Shown here: positions 1 through 5,266 of the stretch, piece after piece
Position numbering within the stretch: position 1 is the stretch's first letter
How the letters are laid out: each line of letters opens with the position of its first letter
Assembly: GCA_902766575.1 (NCBI GenBank)
Contig: CACXED010000172.1
Span: forward strand, 1 to 8,026
DNA length: 8,026 nt
Direction of reading: 5' to 3'
DNA from: an uncultured Ruminococcus sp.
Lineage (GTDB): Bacteria > Bacillota > Clostridia > Oscillospirales > CAG-272
Made by a program: the position numbers and the translations under genes
Notes under the pieces: generated by a model
Seen by the model: only the letters and a program-made list of their open reading frames with translations
What the model was told of the DNA's origin: nothing
The model's database searches: none

Positions 1-1
1 C

Positions 2-481
2 GGAGAGCTTTTGCACTTCTATCCGCACCGATGCGGCTGCGGCTATCAGCCGATTGTCGAGGACAATATCCTCCGGCTTGCCGAAAGCAAAGCCCGCACA
101 CCGCTCGCTCCCGAAAATCGCGGCTTTGAGACGGTCGCCGAGCGCTTCGGCTCGCCGCTGCTGACGCTGATCCTCGGCGCAAAGAACCTCTCCGGCGCGA
201 TCGACTATTCCTTTGAGCGCGATCCCACAGAGCGCGAATTTGTCGTGCTCGACGATTCTCCCGAAAGGCTCGCCGCGGCTGAGAGAGCCGTTCGCCCGAA
301 GAATTACGCCCGGATGCTGTTCGCGCTCGACAATCTCACCGCGCCGCATATCCTGCCGGAAAATTTCGACCTGATCATCGACAACACCGCGGAAAGGCTC
401 GGCGGGAGCGATAGATATCTGCGGCTTCTCAGAAAGGGCGGCTGCGTCGCAAGAGACGGCCGCGCGGTGTTTGAAAAATGA
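2..481 (+). CDS. 3' part of a possible class I methyltransferase-like protein (5' truncated by window edge)
   Basis: The reading frame is open to the left edge (Gly-Glu-Leu precede the first possible TTG start at 11), so this is read as the C-terminal end of a longer gene. The visible part is about 159 residues. Its second half has features that recall SAM-dependent methyltransferases: a strand ending in an acidic pair (FVVLDDSPERLAAAE), then FDLIIDNT, then YLRLLRKGG, matching motifs II, IV and V in order and spacing. No GxGxG SAM-binding loop is visible; the stretch LLTLILGAKNLSGAIDY sits where it would be expected. The protein may therefore be degenerate or of another family. A small CGCGY segment near the start could be part of a metal site, but only two cysteines are seen. 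The stop codon overlaps the next gene's start as ATGA, so translation is probably coupled to the MutS-like gene. That a gene ends here is fairly sure; the methyltransferase call is weak. Confidence 0.55.
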   Translation, partial: GELLHFYPHRCGCGYQPIVEDNILRLAESKARTPLAPENRGFETVAERFGSPLLTLILGAKNLSGAIDYSFERDPTEREFVVLDDSPERLAAAERAVRPKNYARMLFALDNLTAPHILPENFDLIIDNTAERLGGSDRYLRLLRKGGCVARDGRAVFEK

Positions 482-1974
482 ACCTGTCTCTGCTTTTTTT
501 GGATAGCTCCGAGCGGCGCACTCAGCCGAAATCGCTCGCGCACGACCTGAACCTCGACCGGCTGCTCGGGGAGAGCACTCTCGGGCTGCTGCTGACTGTC
601 TGCACGCCCGAGGAGCGAAAGGCCCGGCTCGGGATATTCAGACTGCTCGGCAACAGCGGATTTGCCGAGAGCTTCCGGCGGCTCGACGAGACCCTGACCG
701 CGCTCTCCCAGACGAGCGCCGCCTGCAAATCCGCAAAATGCGAGTTCGAGTCGCTGATCTTTGCGCGAAATCTCTGCGTCAGCTGCACGGCGGCGCTCGA
801 CGAGCTCGACAGGCTCTGCGTATACGGACTTGACAACGCGCTGACGCTCTGCATCAGAAGCTTTGCCGAGAGCGTCTCGGAGCGGCGCGAAATCCTGCGG
901 GAAGCTGTCAGCTCGACCGAGCCGGACGTTTCGGCGTTCTCGGAGCTGTCGCTGACCTATCTTCCCGGCAAGCTGACCCTGACAAAGCGGAGGGACGAGA
1001 GCATCTCCGACCGCCTGACCGAGCTCATCCGCAGCATGGGGCTGAGCCCGACTGACAGAAGCTGCTCGATGCGTGTACCGCCCGAGCTGTCGGACAGCTT
1101 TGAAAGACTGCTGCCCGAGAGCTTCGCGCGGCTGAAATCGCTCTGCGGACTTGCCGACAGCCTTGCCGAAGCTCTGCTGAAGCTGCGGCGGGAGGTCGGC
1201 TTCTATCTCGAGCTCACAGGTCTCGCAAAACGCGCGAAAGCCGCCGGAATGAGCGTCTGCCCGCCAGAATATTCCGACCGTCCGGTCTTTCGTGCGAAAA
1301 ACGCCTACGATTTCACGCTGCTTGTAAAGGATACTAAGGTCGTTCCCAACGACATCGACTTTGACGAGAGCTCGGCGGTCAGCTTTCTGACCGGAGCCAA
1401 CGGCGGAGGAAAGACAACCTATCTGCGCTGTACAGCCGCTAATCTGCTGCTCGCCCTCGCGGGCTGTCAGGTCTTTGCCGACAGCGCGGAGGTTGGGAGC
1501 TTTGATACTATCCGCGCTCACTTTCCCGCCGACGAGAGCTTCAGCTCCGAGGGACGGCTTTTCGAGGAAGCGCGGCGGGTCGACTCGATACTCTCCGCGT
1601 GCGGTCGGGGGAGCTTTGTCTTTATGAACGAGACCTACTCCGGCGCGGACGATATCAAGGGCGCGAATCTCACCGTCGAGACCGCCCGGAAGCTCCGGGA
1701 CAGAGGAGTTTTCGCGCTCTGGGTGACGCACTTCCACGAAGCGGCGGCTGAGACCGCAGGCGAGCCGGGATTCGCGCCGCTGACTACGGTCGTGGATGAG
1801 AGCGACTCGTCGAACCGCACCTTCAGAATCGTGAAAAAGCGCGGCGGAGGCTCGTCCTTTGCCGAGGACATACTGAAAAAGTACTCTCTCGACGCAAAGT
1901 CGCTCGAAAGGGCTCTGCGCGAAAATCTGCCGTCAGGAGAAAGGAGTGCCGGAAAAGATGAATCTGCTCTATAA
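478..1974 (+). CDS. MutS-like ATPase, first of a tandem pair, lacking the mismatch-recognition domain
   Basis: This 498-residue protein carries a C-terminal MutS-type ABC ATPase. Seen directly are a Walker A loop TGANGGGKT at 305-313 (Lys312) followed by TYLR as in MutS, an acidic segment RLFEEARRVDSIL matching the MutS signature region, a Walker B-like SFVFMNE at 379-385, and THFHE at 417-421 with His418 in the switch position (compare THYHE in MutS). Residues 1 to about 290 are helical and probably correspond to the MutS core/lever region. The N-terminal mismatch-binding domain with its Phe-x-Glu motif is absent, and there is no Smr domain, so it is neither classical MutS nor MutS2. Walker B has Asn384 where MutS has Asp. 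The start ATG overlaps the previous stop (ATGA) and has no clear ribosome binding site, implying coupled translation. Likely role (inferred): DNA-structure binding or repair together with the next gene product. The DNA substrate is unknown. Confidence 0.88.
   Translation: MNLSLLFLDSSERRTQPKSLAHDLNLDRLLGESTLGLLLTVCTPEERKARLGIFRLLGNSGFAESFRRLDETLTALSQTSAACKSAKCEFESLIFARNLCVSCTAALDELDRLCVYGLDNALTLCIRSFAESVSERREILREAVSSTEPDVSAFSELSLTYLPGKLTLTKRRDESISDRLTELIRSMGLSPTDRSCSMRVPPELSDSFERLLPESFARLKSLCGLADSLAEALLKLRREVGFYLELTGLAKRAKAAGMSVCPPEYSDRPVFRAKNAYDFTLLVKDTKVVPNDIDFDESSAVSFLTGANGGGKTTYLRCTAANLLLALAGCQVFADSAEVGSFDTIRAHFPADESFSSEGRLFEEARRVDSILSACGRGSFVFMNETYSGADDIKGANLTVETARKLRDRGVFALWVTHFHEAAAETAGEPGFAPLTTVVDESDSSNRTFRIVKKRGGGSSFAEDILKKYSLDAKSLERALRENLPSGERSAGKDESAL
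1935..1946 (+). promoter_or_regulatory. Double Shine-Dalgarno stretch deciding the start of the second MutS-like gene
   Basis: Two purine-rich sites lie inside the end of the upstream gene: AGGAG at 1935-1939 and AAGGAG at 1941-1946. The first sits 6 nt before a GTG at 1946. The second sits 11 nt before an in-frame ATG at 1958. Both starts are possible. ATG is preferred because it shortens the gene overlap and gives an N-terminus (MNLLY) resembling that of the upstream paralogue (MNLSL). Confidence 0.55.
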
Positions 1975-3418
1975 AACCGGCGGCGATATACCTCACGCCG
2001 ACGACAGGCTCGCCGACGATCTGCTGCTCCGGACAGCGTTCGCCGAGATCATGCCCGATATCACAAAGCGGCAGATATTCTTAGCGGTGCTGACGAACCC
2101 ACTGACCTCGCCCGAGGATATCGCTTACCGCTCGGAGATACTGCGCGACCTCATGTCGTCGGACGCCCTCTGCGGCGAGCTGCGCTGTGAGCTGAACTCG
2201 CTGACAAAGCTCCGGGACGAGGCTCAGCGCGAGCGCTCAAAGGCTTACAGCTCCTCAAAAACCGGCGGAGCGTCGCTCAGGGCTTCGCGCTATATGCTGA
2301 TGCTGTTCGCAAAGACTACCGCAGAGGCGTTAAAGCTGCTGTCGAACCTGTCGATAGCCCTTGCCGCGCGGTCGGTGCGCTCACAGGGGCTGCTCGCGCT
2401 GAAATCCCGGGTCGACGAGCTGCTCTCGGGCAGAGAGGAGCTGACCGGGCTCTGCGAAAGGCTCGCCGACTACGGCTGGTCGGACGACAATGTCTCAGCC
2501 ACGGTCGGAGTGAATATCGACGGCGACGGACGGATCGCGCTCTGCCGTCTCGATCTGCTCGAAAAAGTCGAGGGCGAGACAAAAAAATCGCCGCTCCTTT
2601 CGAATATCTTCAAAAAGAGCGAAAAAACGCCCGAGCGCGGCGTGAAAGTTCAGAATCCTTATGGAAATGTAAGCGAGCCTATCCTTTCCGAGGGCGTGAT
2701 GGCGACAGGAATACTCCTCGACCGCATGATCCGGGATATTTTTGACGAGCTCTGCCCGCTTGCAAGAGAGCTTGCCTTTTACGAGACGGCGGCGGCTTAT
2801 ATCCGCGCCATGAGGGAGAAGAACGTGCCGCTCGTCTACCCGACGACAGCCGACAACTCCGCGCCGCTCGACCTCGACATAAAATCGCTTTACGATCTGC
2901 TGCTCGCCGCGTCCTATCCGAACGTCTCGGCGGTTGTCCCGAACGACTGCCGTCTCGGAAATCACGCCGGAGTGCTTATCACCGGGGACAACAACAACGG
3001 AAAGACCGTCTTTCTGCGCTCGGTCGGAACAGCTCAGCTCCTGTTTCAGGCGGGACTGCCGATTCCGGCTCAGTCGGCGTCGATGAAGCTCCGCGCATCG
3101 GTCAGAACGCTCTACGCCGCCGCTGAAAAGGAGTTCTGCGCCGGAAACGACGCCGGACGCTTTGAGCAGGAGGTTCGCGAGCTCGCGCCGCTGATACGCT
3201 CGATGCCCGAAAACTCGCTTCTCCTCGCCAACGAGATCTTCCAGACCACAGCCTACGCCGAGGGCGCAGAGGGACTTTATCATATTCTCCGCTATCTTTC
3301 GGCGAGAGGAGTGAGCTTCATCCTCGTCACCCATCTGCGCGAGCTGATACCAAGGCTCGGCAGAGACGCTCAACACCTTGAGGTCGGAAAGGATCACCGC
3401 GTCACGCCTATCGGCTGA
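1958..3418 (+). CDS. MutS-like ATPase, second of the tandem pair
   Basis: This 486-residue protein (490 if the GTG at 1946 is used) is a divergent paralogue of the gene before it. Near the N-terminus, LTSPEDIAYRSEILRDL resembles the helix typical of MutS core domains (an L-T-x-P-E-x-I-x-Y-R-x-E-x-L pattern). The C-terminal ATPase has Walker A TGDNNNGKT at 342-350 (Lys349) followed by VFLRSVG, a Walker B-like LLLANEIF with Asn425-Glu426, and LVTHLRELI with His459 as switch residue. The mismatch-reading domain and Smr domain are missing. Walker B again has Asn before the catalytic Glu, as in its partner. The gene overlaps the upstream one by 17 nt, which argues for co-translation and suggests a heterodimer, by analogy with MutS-family proteins, which act as dimers with composite ATP sites. 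Its last 11 bp overlap the convergent membrane-protein gene. Family assignment is firm; the precise role is unknown. Confidence 0.88.
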   Translation: MNLLYKTGGDIPHADDRLADDLLLRTAFAEIMPDITKRQIFLAVLTNPLTSPEDIAYRSEILRDLMSSDALCGELRCELNSLTKLRDEAQRERSKAYSSSKTGGASLRASRYMLMLFAKTTAEALKLLSNLSIALAARSVRSQGLLALKSRVDELLSGREELTGLCERLADYGWSDDNVSATVGVNIDGDGRIALCRLDLLEKVEGETKKSPLLSNIFKKSEKTPERGVKVQNPYGNVSEPILSEGVMATGILLDRMIRDIFDELCPLARELAFYETAAAYIRAMREKNVPLVYPTTADNSAPLDLDIKSLYDLLLAASYPNVSAVVPNDCRLGNHAGVLITGDNNNGKTVFLRSVGTAQLLFQAGLPIPAQSASMKLRASVRTLYAAAEKEFCAGNDAGRFEQEVRELAPLIRSMPENSLLLANEIFQTTAYAEGAEGLYHILRYLSARGVSFILVTHLRELIPRLGRDAQHLEVGKDHRVTPIG

Positions 3419-3803
3419 ACTTAGAAAACAGCTTCCTTATCCCGTCGCAGGCAAAATTCGCCGGGATGCAGAGCAAAAACCACAAAAAGGTATATAGCGG
3501 ACAGATCAGCCCGTGAAAATTCAGCCGACGCTCCGAGTAGTCCCAGACGTTCCAGTGGAGCAGAGTGTTCACCGTGAAACCGACCGCAAGCTCGGCGAGC
3601 GTGATGATAAGGCTCCCTGCCGCGCATCTTTTCCACAGAGGTGTGGATTCATAGGCTCCGTCCACCGCGTAGATCAGCGTCAGACAGAGCCCGCCGGTCA
3701 GAGCCATCGTCCAGTGCGTAAAGCCCCGCCAGAGTATCTCGATGAGACTGTAAGCCGCCGCTCCCGCCGAATAAACCGCGCAGTATTCCGCTATCTTCTT
3801 CAT
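3408..3803 (-). CDS. Small four-helix membrane protein, putative ABC-transporter type IV (PF06541, CmpB-like) family
   Basis: The protein has 131 residues with four hydrophobic segments at about 9-25, 33-49, 60-82 and 99-118, so it is an integral inner-membrane protein. Two features match my recollection of the PF06541 family common in Firmicutes: a WRGFTHWTM segment at 25-33 after the first helix, and VNTLLHWNVWDYS at 78-90 after the third. The family is named as a putative ABC transporter component, but its biochemical role is not established and no ATPase partner lies nearby. The ATG at 3803-3801 is preceded by a GGTGA-like site 10 nt upstream, which is weak and rather distant. The gene converges on and overlaps the second MutS-like gene by 11 bp, and no terminator follows its stop codon. 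It is probably a single-gene unit unrelated to the flanking DNA-repair genes. Confidence 0.82.
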   Translation of the reverse strand: MKKIAEYCAVYSAGAAAYSLIEILWRGFTHWTMALTGGLCLTLIYAVDGAYESTPLWKRCAAGSLIITLAELAVGFTVNTLLHWNVWDYSERRLNFHGLICPLYTFLWFLLCIPANFACDGIRKLFSKFSR

Positions 3804-3835
3804 TTTCCGAAATTCACCCCGAAATCTTATTCCGC

Positions 3836-3864
3836 AAAATAGGATTCACCCGTAAAGGCGTTAA
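3836..3864 (-). promoter_or_regulatory. Possible weak promoter of the minus-strand membrane-protein gene
   Basis: Reading the minus strand, TTAACG (complement of 3859-3864) and TATTTT (complement of 3836-3841) are separated by 17 nt. Each matches the sigma-A consensus at four of six positions. Transcription would start about 26 nt before the ATG. The -35 box lies inside the hairpin at 3844-3885, so the two signals would share DNA. The match is modest and could be chance. Confidence 0.3.
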
Positions 3865-3899
3865 TATACGCTTTCGCGGGTGAATTTGTTTTTAATTTT
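3844..3899 (+). terminator. Terminator-like hairpin with T-rich tail in the intergenic region
   Basis: ATTCACCCG (3844-3852) pairs with CGGGTGAAT (3877-3885). Inside, GCGT (3858-3861, counting the bulged G) pairs with ACGC (3868-3871). A T-rich tail, TTGTTTTTAATTTT, follows at 3886-3899. On the + strand this has the layout of an intrinsic terminator. It could stop read-through from the MutS-like operon after it has crossed the convergent gene, and so protect the next operon's promoter. It also lies in the upstream region of the minus-strand gene, so it may act there instead. Confidence 0.5.
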
Positions 3900-4018
3900 C
3901 ACGTCAATAATAGCTTTCGCGTCAGCGAAAGCATCCTTATTGGGAATTTGTGGGTGGTTTTGCGCAGCAAAATCACTGCCGGAGGCAGGGAAAGCCACAA
4001 AAACCGGGCGTGAAAATT
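3894..4018. repeat. 125-bp multi-branched palindromic element (possible dispersed repeat or MITE-like sequence)
   Basis: The outer arms AATTTTCACG (3894-3903) and CGTGAAAATT (4009-4018) are perfect inverted repeats. Inside are two stem systems. The first is CAATAA (3905-3910) with TTATTG (3937-3942), enclosing GCTTTCGC/GCGAAAGC (3913-3920/3925-3932) with a GTCA loop. The second is TTTGTGG (3947-3953) with CCACAAA (3995-4001), enclosing TTTTGC/GCAAAA (3958-3963/3967-3972) and CTGCC/GGCAG (3976-3980/3984-3988). The result is a nested cloverleaf-like fold with short loops. No credible gene occupies it. Such compact intergenic folds are often dispersed repeats, but a structured RNA or a regulatory region is also possible. 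Copy number elsewhere cannot be seen here. Confidence 0.6.
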
Positions 4019-4028
4019 TATTTTCACG
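4009..4028. repeat. 20-bp near-perfect palindrome just upstream of the promoter
   Basis: CGTGAAAAT (4009-4017) and ATTTTCACG (4020-4028) form a perfect 9-bp inverted repeat around two bases. It ends 7 bp before the -35 box. Its right arm repeats, as a direct copy 125 bp away, the left outer arm of the palindromic element (ATTTTCACG at 3895-3903). It could be an operator, or the boundary of an inserted element. Confidence 0.45.
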
Positions 4029-4035
4029 CTATGCC

Positions 4036-4064
4036 TTGAAAAAATCTGTCGGATAAGGTATAAT
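4036..4064 (+). promoter_or_regulatory. Sigma-A (sigma-70) promoter of the nuclease/ATPase operon
   Basis: TTGAAA at 4036-4041 and a perfect TATAAT at 4059-4064 are separated by the ideal 17 nt. The local sequence is AT-rich within GC-rich surroundings. Transcription would start near 4071, giving a leader of about 50 nt with a small GCCC/GGGC stem (4072-4087) before the start codon at 4120. This is the strongest promoter visible in the window. Confidence 0.8.
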
Positions 4065-4119
4065 ATTATAAGCCCTTTTAATCGGGCATACAATCATATC
4101 GAAAACCGGAGTTCCTGAA

Positions 4120-5250
4120 ATGATAAAATTCCTGCACTGTGCGGATCTTCATCTCGACAGTCCGCTGGCGGCGCTCGATCTGAGACGCGCTGAGGTGCGC
4201 CGAAACGAGTTCCGCGCCGCGTTCACGTCGCTGACGCTCTACGCCAAGCTGAATAAAATTGATTTTCTGCTGATCTCGGGCGATCTGCTCGAATCGGGCT
4301 TTGCGACCAAGGATACCGTCGCTCTGCTGAAGCGCGAGTTCGCGTCGATCCCCGACTGCGAGGTCATCATCCAGCCCGGAAATCACGATCCCTACACCTC
4401 GCAGTGTTTCTATCGCCGCACCGAGTTCACGCCGAACGTCCATATCTTCGACGCCGACGAGCTCTCCTGCTTCGACTTCCCGGAAAAGAATACGACTGTC
4501 TACGGCTACGCGTTCACCGGACCCAAGCTCGAGCACTGTCCGTTCGCCGACGCCAAGCCCACCGACCCGAACCGGATCAATCTGCTGATGGCTCACGGCG
4601 AGATAGGCAAGAGCGTCTCCGAAAAGGGTCCGATACCCCTCGAGGCGATCTCCGAGACGGGCTACGACTATGTCGCGCTCGGACACTATCACGACCACTC
4701 TGGTATAAAGAAGCTCGGCGCGACCTACTACGCCTACAGCGGCTGTCTCGAGAGCCGGGGCTTTGACGAGCTCGGCGAAAAGGGCGCGATCATCGGAGCC
4801 GCGGAAAAGGAGAACGGCGAGCTGAAACTCGCGGCAAAGTTCGTGCGCTTCTCAAAGCGCCGCTACGAGATCGACACGCTCGACGTCAGCGGCTGCCGGA
4901 CAAATCCGGACGTCGTGGAGAAGCTCGGAGCGCTGATAGCCGAAAAGCGCTACGGCGACGACACGGCTCTGCGCGTCAGACTGACCGGAGAGGTCGGCGG
5001 AGAGCTCCGAATTTCCGAGACCTTTCTGTCGGAGCAGTTCCCGCACCTCTTTCTGCTGCGGCTCGTCGACGAGACTATGCCGCTGCTCGACGTCGAACAG
5101 CTGAGACGCGACCCGACGATCCGCGGCGCGTTCTACGATTCGCTCCGCCCGATGCTCGAAAGCTCCGACAAAAAGGAGCGCGAGCTGGCGTCGCAGGCGC
5201 TCCGGTACGGGCTTGCCGCGATCTCCGGCGGCGATATCGTCGATTTTTAG
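4120..5250 (+). CDS. SbcD/YhaO-type metallophosphoesterase, probable DNA repair nuclease subunit
   Basis: The 376-residue protein begins with a calcineurin-like metallophosphoesterase domain (about 1-195) in which every metal-binding motif is visible. These are ADLHLDSP with Asp9 and His11, SGD with Asp55, GNHD with Asn88 and His89, MAHGE with His159, and GHYH with His189 and His191. These ligands bind two divalent metal ions, typically manganese, in the Mre11/SbcD family. The rest (about 240-376) should hold the capping and ATPase-contact regions. Length and motif pattern suit the Bacillus YhaO branch rather than a short phosphodiesterase. GGAG at 4108-4111 lies 8 nt before the ATG. The gene directly precedes the SbcC/Rad50-like ATPase (16-nt gap), the standard arrangement for the two subunits of an ATP-dependent DNA nuclease. 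Family and pairing are firm; substrate is inferred. Confidence 0.9.
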   Translation: MIKFLHCADLHLDSPLAALDLRRAEVRRNEFRAAFTSLTLYAKLNKIDFLLISGDLLESGFATKDTVALLKREFASIPDCEVIIQPGNHDPYTSQCFYRRTEFTPNVHIFDADELSCFDFPEKNTTVYGYAFTGPKLEHCPFADAKPTDPNRINLLMAHGEIGKSVSEKGPIPLEAISETGYDYVALGHYHDHSGIKKLGATYYAYSGCLESRGFDELGEKGAIIGAAEKENGELKLAAKFVRFSKRRYEIDTLDVSGCRTNPDVVEKLGALIAEKRYGDDTALRVRLTGEVGGELRISETFLSEQFPHLFLLRLVDETMPLLDVEQLRRDPTIRGAFYDSLRPMLESSDKKERELASQALRYGLAAISGGDIVDF

Positions 5251-5266
5251 TTGAGAGGATAGTCAA

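Noticed and set aside
304..1737. Long open frame on the minus strand (477 codons) opposite the first MutS-like gene
   Set aside because: It is antisense to a well-supported gene in GC-rich DNA where stop codons are rare. Its translation is low-complexity, Arg/Gln/Ala-rich, and shows no family motif.
478..1974. First MutS-like gene considered as MutS2
   Set aside because: MutS2 proteins are about 780 residues with a C-terminal Smr domain. This protein has 498 residues and ends about 80 residues after the switch His with no Smr motif.
2495..3397. Minus-strand open frame of 300 codons opposite the second MutS-like gene
   Set aside because: The translation has no recognisable motif and lies wholly inside a gene with intact Walker A, Walker B and switch motifs on the other strand.
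3513..3842. Plus-strand frame of 109 codons opposite the membrane-protein gene
   Set aside because: It is antisense to a gene with four clear hydrophobic helices and family-like motifs, and its own translation is Arg/Pro-rich without motifs.
3894..4018. Cloverleaf-like fold considered as a tRNA or a CRISPR remnant
   Set aside because: There is no T-loop GTTCGA-type sequence, no CCA-ready acceptor stem of 7 bp, and no regularly spaced direct repeats with unique spacers.
3899..4093. Minus-strand frame of 64 codons in the intergenic region
   Set aside because: It is made almost entirely of the palindromic element and the promoter region, with no ribosome binding site and no protein-like pattern beyond chance.
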